Below are positions 1 through 5,091 of a DNA stretch of 5,515 nt, in pieces. The notes beneath the pieces were generated by a model. It saw nothing but the letters and a program-made list of their open reading frames with translations. It was not told the origin of the DNA and did not search any database. Made by a program: the position numbers and the translations under genes. The DNA is from an uncultured Eubacteriaceae bacterium (lineage in GTDB: Bacteria > Bacillota > Clostridia > Eubacteriales > UBA1433). The stretch covers positions 1 through 5,515 of the forward strand of contig CALGIV010000247.1 of assembly GCA_937914785.1 (NCBI GenBank), in the 5' to 3' direction. Within the stretch, counting starts at the first letter, position 1, and each line of letters opens with the position of its first letter.

Positions 1-1
1 G

Positions 2-568
2 GTCTCTCCCGAAACGGCCGGTTTCTCCGTCGTTGTTGCCGCCGGCAAGATTGAAATTGCTGTTCGTGAAGGAAAGAGCGTGCCGACCGGCTGGATCGTG
101 GACAAAGACGGCAATGATACCAATGATCCTTATGACTTTTATGAAGACAGAGACCCGAGCAAGCGTATCTCCGGCGCACTGCTGCCGATGGCAGGGCCCA
201 AGGGATATTGTATGACGGTTGCCATCGAAGTGCTTGCTTCTGTTATGACAGGCGGCGCGACTGGAGGAAACGGTAAAGGGCTCGGATTCTTTATGATGGC
301 GCTGGATATTGAAAAGTTCCGTTCATTTGAAGATTATCAAAAAGATGTGGACGCTTACTTCCATCGCATTAAAAACAGCCGCAAGCGGCCGGGCGTCAAG
401 GAAATTTATATGCCCGGTGAAATCGAGCATAACTTTACGCAACAACGTTCCAGAGAAGGCATTCCGATTAATCCTGTCGTTGCACAGACGATTACAGACC
501 TTGCCAGGAAGTATAAACGAATTTCTGAAAGTACTTCTGTGGAAGAGTTTTTCGCGCAATACCTGTAG
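2..568 (+). CDS. LDH2-family malate/L-lactate-type dehydrogenase, C-terminal part (5' truncated by window)
   Basis: The reading frame is open from the window edge to a TAG at 566-568, giving 189 residues of a family whose members usually have about 330-360; the N-terminal half, with the expected catalytic His and Arg, lies outside. The segment LLPMAGPKGYCMTVAIEVLA, followed by a glycine-rich loop (TGGATGGNGKGLGFF), matches the conserved nucleotide-binding core of the LDH2 (malate/L-lactate/ureidoglycolate dehydrogenase) family. So do the upstream EGKSVPTGW(I)VDKDGN stretch and the later MPGEIEHNFTQQRSREGIPI segment. Family members are soluble NAD(P)H-dependent 2-hydroxyacid/2-oxoacid oxidoreductases. 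The substrate (malate, lactate, ureidoglycolate, 2,3-diketogulonate or similar) cannot be read from this half. The internal GTG at 80 is not a real start, because family homology continues upstream of it. A hairpin lies about 37 bases after the stop, so this is probably the last gene of its transcript. Confidence 0.88.
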   Translation, partial: VSPETAGFSVVVAAGKIEIAVREGKSVPTGWIVDKDGNDTNDPYDFYEDRDPSKRISGALLPMAGPKGYCMTVAIEVLASVMTGGATGGNGKGLGFFMMALDIEKFRSFEDYQKDVDAYFHRIKNSRKRPGVKEIYMPGEIEHNFTQQRSREGIPINPVVAQTITDLARKYKRISESTSVEEFFAQYL

Positions 569-604
569 TTATTGTCTTCTTTGTGCTTTACGCTTTTAAT
601 TCTT

Positions 605-637
605 TGCGCGCTTTTTTTGCTGTAGAAAAGGCGCGCA
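605..637 (+). terminator. Candidate intrinsic terminator after the dehydrogenase gene
   Basis: TGCGCGC (605-611) plus a run of seven T pairs with GAAAAG (625-630) and GCGCGCA (631-637). This gives a stem of about 12-14 bp with one T-G wobble and a short loop around GCTGT. The stem follows the dehydrogenase stop by 37 bases. The tract after the stem (TTGTTCTAAAG) is only modestly U-rich, so termination may be weak. The T-rich and A-rich flanks could let it act on both strands. Confidence 0.5.
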
Positions 638-869
638 TTGTTCTAAAGAATAAACGAGAATGAAAAGCAGGCATTTGATCGATAAGATTAAGAACTGAGG
701 TTAACCTAAAGTTTTACATTTAAAACCAAACTGTTATTCAGAAATCAACATTCAACCGACAACAATTGAACTTGAGTAGGACCCCAAAGGACTACCTGAC
801 AAAGTCCGGCCATGAAAAAGCAGGGGTATCCTTTAAATACATATTGAAAGCTTAAAGGAAGCAGGGCGG

Positions 870-900
870 AAAATTGGCCGATACACGCACGGCCAATTTT
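870..900. repeat. Perfect 11 bp inverted repeat nested in the palindromic element
   Basis: AAAATTGGCCG (870-880) is exactly complementary to CGGCCAATTTT (890-900), with a 9-base loop, ATACACGCA. On the plus strand the stem ends in TTTT, giving it a terminator-like look, but no U-tract continues beyond the stem. It sits at the apex of the larger 806-997 palindrome. Confidence 0.7.
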
Positions 901-901
901 A

Positions 902-943
902 GCTTTGCGTCGCAGCCCAGCTAAAAGCTGCGGCGTGCGAAGC
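902..943. repeat. Second nested imperfect hairpin
   Basis: GCTTTGC (902-908) pairs with GCGAAGC (937-943), with one T-G wobble. CGCAG (911-915) pairs with CTGCG (928-932) across a small internal loop. An alternative inner stem, CAGCT (918-922) with AGCTG (926-930), competes for part of the same bases. It directly follows the hairpin at 870-900 inside the long stem. Confidence 0.5.
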
Positions 944-996
944 GACAGACGGCTTCCGCTTAAGCATTCAACATTCCCCTGCTTTTTCATCCGCCG

Positions 997-1032
997 GCGG
1001 CTTTTTGCCGCACTTTTCAGCTGCTGGAAAAG
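997..1032. repeat. Two small hairpins at the right edge of the palindromic element
   Basis: GCGGC (997-1001) and GCCGC (1007-1011) enclose a loop of five T. Immediately after, CTTTTCAG (1013-1020) pairs with CTGGAAAAG (1024-1032) with one bulged G and a 3-base loop. They extend the run of secondary structure beyond 997. Neither carries the trailing U-tract expected of a good terminator on the plus strand. Confidence 0.4.
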
Positions 1033-1172
1033 CGCGAAGAAGGCATAGAATAAACCAACAAGAAAAGCCAAATATCAAACCGACAACTTTATCCACTGCC
1101 ACCATACTAAATCTTTTTAACAGAGATCAAAAATCTATATTTGCATCTGCCAAACTCAGAATTCCTATTCCA

Positions 1173-1949
1173 TCAGTGACCGATCAGTCCGACGAACGCC
1201 ATTACGGCCATACCGCCAATCGTCGCCCAAAATATAAGATGTTTATCACCTTTTGCATATTGTTGTGCCAGCGGAAAAAGTTCTTCTAACGATATGTAGA
1301 TCATAATCCCCGCTGCCAGCGCATAGATCAGGCTCATCGTATACACATTGAGATACGCCCCCATCAGCCAATAGGCGACAAGACCGCCCACCGGCTCTGC
1401 GATACCGGACAGAAACGCATAGCCAAACGCTTTTTTTCGATTTGCCGACGCATAATAAATGCTGGAAGAAATGGCGATCCCTTCAGGAATGTTGTGCAGC
1501 GCGATAGCCAATGCCATCATTAGGCCAGTCTGTCTGTCATAAGCACTCGCCATAAAAGCTGCCATCCCTTCCGGAATATTATGAATCAGCATGCCAAATG
1601 CCATGATCAATCCGGCCCGCAAAACAGTCTTTTTATCCTTTTCTTCCGTCGTATCCAAAATTGTCGGGTTTGGTAAAACTCTATCAAATATCGCCATTAA
1701 ACCGATGCCTGCAAACATCATCATAACTGCCGTAGTGCCTTGAGCCGACTGCGCATAGCTGCTCATATAGCCGATGGCTTCGGGCATCATTTCCATAAAA
1801 GAAAGATACAGCATAACGCCGCCTGAAAAGGCGAGCAACGCCGCCATCTGTCTGTCGCTGATCTCTTTTTTGACTAACGCAATCGCGCCGCCGGCCGCCG
1901 TGGCAAGGCCGGCCAGGCTCGTCATCAGCAGCGCCCATTTAAAATCCAT
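1173..1949 (-). CDS. zupT: ZIP-family divalent metal (zinc) transporter, ZupT-like
   Basis: The 258-residue product matches the usual ZupT length of about 257. It is an inner-membrane uptake transporter expected to import Zn2+ and possibly Fe2+, Mn2+ or Co2+. About eight hydrophobic segments can be seen, near residues 5-25, 34-52, 73-88, 109-133, 142-165, 174-194, 203-222 and 238-256. The hallmark metal-binding motifs are both present: HNIPEG at 123-128 (TM4) and HNIPEG at 152-157 (TM5). SGIAEPVGG at 181-189 and ISLEELFPLA at 219-228 correspond to the conserved TM6 and TM7 segments. The charged loop at 98-107 (DTTEEKDKK) fits the variable TM3-TM4 loop. I chose the ATG at 1949 because GGGAGA (1964-1959) lies 9 bases upstream and the protein then begins as ZupT proteins do. 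The frame stays open upstream, but that would add an unrelated 59-residue hydrophilic extension running into the divergent gene. The gene stands alone, and no Zur-type operator was recognised. Confidence 0.92.
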   Translation of the reverse strand: MDFKWALLMTSLAGLATAAGGAIALVKKEISDRQMAALLAFSGGVMLYLSFMEMMPEAIGYMSSYAQSAQGTTAVMMMFAGIGLMAIFDRVLPNPTILDTTEEKDKKTVLRAGLIMAFGMLIHNIPEGMAAFMASAYDRQTGLMMALAIALHNIPEGIAISSSIYYASANRKKAFGYAFLSGIAEPVGGLVAYWLMGAYLNVYTMSLIYALAAGIMIYISLEELFPLAQQYAKGDKHLIFWATIGGMAVMAFVGLIGH

Positions 1950-1968
1950 GTGCCAATCTCTCCCGTTT

Positions 1969-1997
1969 TTTATATTTCTATTCTCGCCGCAACCCAA
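1969..1997 (-). promoter_or_regulatory. Candidate sigma-A promoter for the ZIP transporter
   Basis: Read on the minus strand, TTGGGT (1997-1992) and TATAAA (1974-1969) are separated by 17 bp. This placement would start transcription close to the GGGAGA ribosome binding site (1964-1959), leaving a very short leader. That weakens the assignment, and another -10 slightly upstream is possible. Confidence 0.4.
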
Positions 1998-2001
1998 AAT
2001 A

Positions 2002-2010
2002 TGATATAAT
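2002..2010 (+). promoter_or_regulatory. Extended -10 promoter for the dnaD-like/loader operon
   Basis: TGATATAAT is a perfect extended -10 element (TGN followed by TATAAT at 2005-2010), about 30 bases before the dnaD-like ATG. No good -35 hexamer is seen near 1982-1987, which extended -10 promoters tolerate. Transcription starting near 2016-2018 would exclude the TTG at 2013 as a start codon. Confidence 0.65.
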
Positions 2011-2039
2011 GATTGAATCATCCAAACAAAGGTGGACGT

Positions 2040-3005
2040 ATGAGCACATTTGAGTACCTGCTTTCCAACGAGGATCTGGGCGTCAGCGTCGTTGAAAACC
2101 TCTTTATCAACCACTATATGCCACAAGCCAACGGCGAATACGTTAAGGTCTATTTATGGGGCTTAAAGTATGCCGCCGCTTCTTCACACGTAAAAACAGA
2201 CGACCATACGATTGCTCAGGCGCTCGGCCTGTTGGAAACCGACGTCGTAAAAGCGTGGGAATACTGGCAGCAGGAAGGCATCATTCGCTTAATCCCCACT
2301 GCAGACGGCGCACAGACCATCCAATATTTAAACATCCAGGCAATGCTGTTAAGCGGCCGTCCGCAGAACAAAGCCCAAACCGACAGAGAAAAAAAGCGCA
2401 CCCAAATGTTTTTTCAGATCGAAGAACTGTACGCCCGCCCGCTTTCTTCTGAGGAACTTGCCGTCATTAACGGCTGGGCAGACGACTATGGCTTTTCGGA
2501 ACAGGTGATTTTATTGCTGGTCAACGACTGCGCCAAACGCGATATTAAAAACTTCAATTATCTGAGTAAGGTCGCAAAAAGCTGGTTCGACAGCGACGTA
2601 AAGACGTATGACGACGCGCTGGATTATTTAAGCGAAAATAAGCTGCGCTGGGACCGCTATTTTGAAATATTCAAATATCTGGGCTTTCACCGGAATCCGA
2701 CAGAAACGGAACAAAAGCTTATCGACAGCTGGTTCGACAAATACGGCTGCGATATGCAAGCCGTAAAACAGGCCTGTGATACGACGGCTTCCACCGATAA
2801 ACCCAGCATCAAATATATCAATACCGTCATTAAAAACCGCAGTGAAGAAAACAGCGCGGAAAGCACTGAAAAGCAACCAAAGAAAGCCTTTGCTGCAAAG
2901 AAAAAAAGCCGGCACCGCTTAACCGACGTACATGACTACGACTTTACCGAATTGGAAAAACGGTGGCTAAATAAAACAGGAGGCAATGATGAAGCATCTG
3001 ATTGA
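2040..3005 (+). CDS. DnaD-like primosome protein with two DnaD (DnaB_2) domains
   Basis: This 321-residue protein resembles the DnaD/DnaB replication-initiation proteins of Bacillota, which bind and remodel DNA and help bring the helicase-loader complex to the origin or to stalled forks. The N-terminal region (about 10-105) contains VENLFINHYMPQANGEYVKVYLWGLKYA, typical of the winged-helix start of these proteins. A first DnaD domain spans about 124-198 (LSSEELAVINGWADDYGF, then NFNYLSKVAKSWFDSDVKTYDDA, with the conserved Y-x-x-x-x-x-x-W pattern). A second, weaker copy spans about 205-268 (PTETEQKLIDSWFDKYG, then SIKYINTVIKNR). A lysine-rich linker (278-291) leads to a C-terminal DYDFTELEKRWL, a tail often seen in replisome organisers. 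The ATG at 2040 is chosen because AAAGGTGG (2028-2035) precedes it and the promoter -10 ends at 2010; a TTG at 2013 has neither support. It overlaps the loader gene by 17 bases. A prophage origin is possible for such proteins, but no other phage gene is near. Confidence 0.85.
   Translation: MSTFEYLLSNEDLGVSVVENLFINHYMPQANGEYVKVYLWGLKYAAASSHVKTDDHTIAQALGLLETDVVKAWEYWQQEGIIRLIPTADGAQTIQYLNIQAMLLSGRPQNKAQTDREKKRTQMFFQIEELYARPLSSEELAVINGWADDYGFSEQVILLLVNDCAKRDIKNFNYLSKVAKSWFDSDVKTYDDALDYLSENKLRWDRYFEIFKYLGFHRNPTETEQKLIDSWFDKYGCDMQAVKQACDTTASTDKPSIKYINTVIKNRSEENSAESTEKQPKKAFAAKKKSRHRLTDVHDYDFTELEKRWLNKTGGNDEASD
2978..2983 (+). promoter_or_regulatory. AGGAGG ribosome binding site deciding the loader start
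   Basis: An exact AGGAGG lies inside the end of the dnaD-like gene. Two ATG codons follow, at 2986 and 2989. The first is only 2 bases away, too close for normal initiation; the second is 5 bases away, so 2989 is the preferred start. Confidence 0.7.
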
Positions 3006-3954
3006 GCAAACGCAACAGGAATTTGAACGTAAGCGGCGCACTGCACAGACCAGGGCACTCAATCGCAAGGATAAAATCTATGCCGAAATTCCGGCATTGC
3101 TTGAACTGGAAAAGCGCACATCGGACATCGGTATTGCCAACCTCGCCGCGCTTCATCATCAAAATCATCCCACCGATGTCGCGCCACTCGATGAGATTGA
3201 AAAACTCACCAAACAAAAGAACGCGCTGTTGCGCGCCCACGGTTATACGACAGCAGACTTTGAACCCAAGTACAGCTGCACCATCTGTAATGATACCGGT
3301 TATGCCGACGGCGAGCAGTGCATCTGCTTTAAACAGGCTGTCGCCGCAAAATTGTACGGCACTTCCTCCCTAATGGATGTATTGGAGTTGGAAAACTTTG
3401 AGACTTTCAACTTTGAACTATATGCCGACAAAGCACCCAAGGGTCAGACCAGCCCGCGTGACAACATCAAAAACATTTATCTGGAATGCTTAAATTTCGC
3501 GACGGACTTTGCTGCTCCCCCGCGCAACCTGCTGTTTCGCGGACGCCCCGGCGTGGGCAAGACCTTTATGGCCAACTGTATTACGGCGGAACTGTTGCCC
3601 AAAGGCATCTACATCATCTATATGCCTGCCAGCGAGCTTGTCGATTTGATCCGCAAAAGCCGCATCAGCGACTACAGCGATCTCATCGACGAGAGCTTTG
3701 TCGACGCGCTCGCGACGTGCGACTTGTTGATTATCGACGACCTGGGCACAGAAAACGTTACCGACTTTGTCATCACGGAATTATTCAACTTAATCAACAA
3801 ACGCATTTTAACCAACAAACAAATGCTGATTTCCACCAACTTGACGTTAAAAGAGATCGAAGATATGTATTCCGCCCGTATTTTTTCACGCATTTACGGC
3901 CATTTTGAAATCTTTGATTTCATCGGCAGCGATATTCGCGTCAAAAAAACATAA
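2989..3954 (+). CDS. DnaC/DnaI-type AAA+ helicase loader ATPase
   Basis: The 321-residue product belongs to the DnaC/DnaI family of AAA+ ATPases, which load the replicative DnaB-type helicase onto single-stranded DNA. The N-terminal part (1 to about 90) is charged and helical, as expected for the helicase-binding region. A cysteine cluster C97-x2-C100-x10-C111-x-C113 (CTICNDTGYADGEQCIC) is the zinc-binding motif of DnaI-like loaders. The AAA+ core follows: Walker A GRPGVGKT at 185-192, Walker B LLIIDDLG at 246-253, sensor-1 STNL at 282-285, and SARIFSRI at 295-302 carrying the arginine-finger region. All key residues are intact. Initiation at 2989 rests on AGGAGG spacing; starting at 2986 adds one Met. 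The gene overlaps the dnaD-like stop by 17 bases in another frame, implying coupled translation and a shared primosome role. IS21 IstB proteins are related, but the Cys cluster, the DnaD partner and the absence of IstA argue against that. No symbol is given because dnaC and dnaI are used inconsistently in this phylum. Confidence 0.9.
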   Translation: MKHLIEQTQQEFERKRRTAQTRALNRKDKIYAEIPALLELEKRTSDIGIANLAALHHQNHPTDVAPLDEIEKLTKQKNALLRAHGYTTADFEPKYSCTICNDTGYADGEQCICFKQAVAAKLYGTSSLMDVLELENFETFNFELYADKAPKGQTSPRDNIKNIYLECLNFATDFAAPPRNLLFRGRPGVGKTFMANCITAELLPKGIYIIYMPASELVDLIRKSRISDYSDLIDESFVDALATCDLLIIDDLGTENVTDFVITELFNLINKRILTNKQMLISTNLTLKEIEDMYSARIFSRIYGHFEIFDFIGSDIRVKKT

Positions 3955-3972
3955 GTTATTTTCAGATAAGCC

Positions 3973-4000
3973 TTGCATTTCTCATTCAGTTGTGTATAAT
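3973..4000 (+). promoter_or_regulatory. Sigma-A promoter of the arg operon
   Basis: TTGCAT (3973-3978) and TATAAT (3995-4000) are separated by 16 bp in an A/T-rich stretch between the loader stop and argC. Transcription would start near 4007, inside or just before the ARG-box-like operator. TATAATTATA (3995-4004), a perfect palindrome, overlaps the -10. Confidence 0.7.
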
Positions 4001-4010
4001 TATAACTTAT

Positions 4011-4028
4011 AATGCATATTAATTCAGG
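4011..4028 (+). promoter_or_regulatory. ARG-box-like operator (ArgR/AhrC site)
   Basis: AATGCATATTAATTCAGG fits the 18 bp ARG box pattern WNTGAATWWWWATTCANW at all but two specified positions (C for A in the left half, and the final G). The right half ATTCA is exact. It lies just downstream of the predicted transcription start and touches the argC ribosome binding site (AGGAG, 4026-4030), so binding by an arginine repressor would block initiation. A weaker second box may overlap the -10 at about 3991-4008 (TGTATAATTATAAC core), consistent with the usual pairing of such boxes. The regulator gene itself is not in the window. Confidence 0.6.
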
Positions 4029-4038
4029 AGTGATGTTT

Positions 4039-5076
4039 ATGAAATTCAAAATTGGCGTCATCGGCGCGACCGGCTATGCCGGTGCGGAGCTGGTGCGGCT
4101 TTTGCTTACCCATCCGAATGCGGAACTGACCGCTATTTCGTCCGTGACTTACCACGGCGCGCCATACAGCGATGTCTACCCCGCGATGGCAACCCTGTGC
4201 GATAAAATTTTGTGCGACGACAAGACAGTCGTTGCAGAAAGCGACGTCGTCTTTGCCTCCCTGCCACACGGACTGAGCGAAGATATCGCCGACGCGTGTA
4301 TTAAAAAAGGTGCGCTCTTTATCGATTTGGGCGCAGACTTCAGACTTACGGATGAAAAAGACTTTATCGAATGGTACGGCAATCCTTACAAACATCAGGC
4401 ATTACATCAAACAGCCGTCTATTCCATTCCGGAATTTGACCGCGAAAAGGTAAAAGACGCGCGGCTCATCGCCAACCCCGGCTGCTATCCAACCAGTGCA
4501 GCGCTCGCGCTGGTGCCCGCGCTGAAATACGGACTGATCGATCCGTCGACGATTATCGTCGATGCCAAATCCGGCGTGACCGGCGCAGGCCGTTCGCTGA
4601 CGCTCGCCAGCCATTTTCCCGAGTGTAATGAAGCTTTTTCTTCTTACAAAACAGCCGAACACCGGCACACACCGGAAATCGAGCAGACTTTAAGCGCGTA
4701 CGCAGGCGATAAGGTCTACATCACGTTTGTACCACACTTGCTGCCGATCAACCGCGGCATTTTAACGACGACGTATTCCTCACTGAAAGATAACGTGCCG
4801 CTTGAAGAGATCGCCGCACTGTACGGCGACTTTTATCAGAATGAACCATTTGTGCGCGTAATGCCGCAGGGCCAAAGCGCGAATGTCAAATATGTGCGCT
4901 GCTCGAACTACTGCAACCTTTCGCTGCACAAAGACAGCCGCACAAACCGCCTGATCATCATCAGCGCCATCGACAATATGGTTAAAGGCGCTGCCGGTCA
5001 GGCTATTCAAAATATGAACATCGCTTTAAAAATAGATGAAAGCGCGGGGTTGAACCATATCCCGCCATCGATATAA
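4039..5076 (+). CDS. argC: N-acetyl-gamma-glutamyl-phosphate reductase
   Basis: ArgC catalyses the NADPH-dependent reduction of N-acetylglutamyl phosphate to N-acetylglutamate 5-semialdehyde, the third step of arginine biosynthesis, in the cytoplasm. The 345-residue length is standard for the family. The N-terminal Rossmann motif GATGYAGAEL starts at residue 9 (GxxGxxG glycines at 9, 12 and 15). The catalytic cysteine is C149 in NPGCYPT. The conserved SGVTGAGR segment follows near residues 177-184, and the active-site EHRHTPEI at 207-214 includes H210. The ATG at 4039 is preferred: AGGAG (4026-4030) is 8 bases upstream and MKFKIGVIGATGYAG is the normal start. The ATG at 4033 is too close to that site, and the ATG at 4012 lies before the site and inside the operator. 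argJ follows after 15 bases, as is common for argCJ operons. Confidence 0.97.
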   Translation: MKFKIGVIGATGYAGAELVRLLLTHPNAELTAISSVTYHGAPYSDVYPAMATLCDKILCDDKTVVAESDVVFASLPHGLSEDIADACIKKGALFIDLGADFRLTDEKDFIEWYGNPYKHQALHQTAVYSIPEFDREKVKDARLIANPGCYPTSAALALVPALKYGLIDPSTIIVDAKSGVTGAGRSLTLASHFPECNEAFSSYKTAEHRHTPEIEQTLSAYAGDKVYITFVPHLLPINRGILTTTYSSLKDNVPLEEIAALYGDFYQNEPFVRVMPQGQSANVKYVRCSNYCNLSLHKDSRTNRLIIISAIDNMVKGAAGQAIQNMNIALKIDESAGLNHIPPSI

Positions 5077-5091
5077 AGGGGCTGAATATTC

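Larger units (their letters stand above)
806..997. repeat. Long imperfect palindromic element with nested hairpins (MITE-like or structured RNA)
   Basis: The two ends are complementary over a long, interrupted stem. CCGGC (806-810) pairs with GCCGG (993-997). ATGAAAAAGCAGGGG (812-826) pairs exactly, over 15 bp, with CCCCTGCTTTTTCAT (976-990). After an asymmetric internal loop, TTGAA (844-848) pairs with TTCAA (967-971), GCTTA (850-854) with TAAGC (961-965), and GGAAGC (857-862) with GCTTCC (952-957). Enclosed by this stem are two further hairpins at 870-900 and 902-943, so the whole folds on paper as a three-way or four-way branched structure. I do not recognise it as a known RNA family (tmRNA, RNase P, 6S, SRP RNA). 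A non-autonomous mobile repeat is equally possible. The pairing is read directly from the sequence; the function is unknown. Confidence 0.6.
754..1087. repeat. 10 bp direct repeat bracketing the structured region
   Basis: AACCGACAAC occurs at 754-763 and again at 1078-1087, both preceded by TCA or TCAA, so the similarity extends to about 12-13 bases with one inserted A. The two copies lie outside all of the strong inverted repeats in this gap. They could be a target-site duplication left by an inserted element of about 314 bp. I see no matching terminal inverted repeats directly inside the copies, and one such 10-mer pair could arise by chance in 600 bp. Confidence 0.35.
569..1172. other. Gene-free interval of about 600 bp with a structured repeat region
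   Basis: No convincing gene lies between the dehydrogenase stop and the end of the convergent ZIP transporter gene. The first part (about 640-780) is A/T-rich and unremarkable apart from a perfect 10 bp palindrome, AGGTTAACCT, at 698-707. From about 789 to 1032 the sequence is dense in inverted repeats, listed separately. Positions 1033-1172 are again A/T-rich, and I see neither a tRNA nor a clear terminator for the ZIP gene there. A minus-strand frame is open across most of the structured part (1071 down to 745), but it has only a TTG start, no good ribosome binding site and no recognisable domain. Confidence 0.7.

Noticed and set aside
698..707. AGGTTAACCT palindrome as a regulator binding site
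   Set aside because: It is a perfect 10 bp palindrome but there is no promoter or gene start nearby that it could control, so no role can be supported.
857..866. GGAAGCAGGG resembling the conserved apical loop of bacterial SRP RNA
   Set aside because: The surrounding helix 8 pairing and GGUC/GGAAGGAAGCAGCC context are absent; the match is too short to support an SRP RNA.
745..1071. A 108-codon minus-strand open frame across the structured intergenic region
   Set aside because: It begins with TTG, lacks a ribosome binding site, has a low-complexity Arg/Leu-rich translation with no recognisable domain, and runs through the palindromic arms, which alone explain its composition. It is probably a by-product of the repeat.
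1005..1289. Plus-strand open frame of 94 codons entering the zupT 3' end
   Set aside because: It overlaps the well-supported ZIP transporter on the opposite strand, has no family resemblance and no good ribosome binding site.
2013..2039. Upstream TTG start for the dnaD-like gene
   Set aside because: It lies only a few bases after the -10 element, before the ribosome binding site, and adds residues not expected for the family.
2989..3954. IstB helper ATPase of an IS21-type insertion sequence
   Set aside because: IstB is related to DnaC, but there is no IstA transposase or terminal repeats, and the Cys cluster plus the DnaD-like partner fit a helicase loader better.
4012..4038. ATG codons at 4012 and 4033 as argC starts
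   Set aside because: The first lies upstream of the AGGAG site and within the operator; the second is only 2 bases from AGGAG. The ATG at 4039 has proper spacing and gives the standard ArgC N-terminus.
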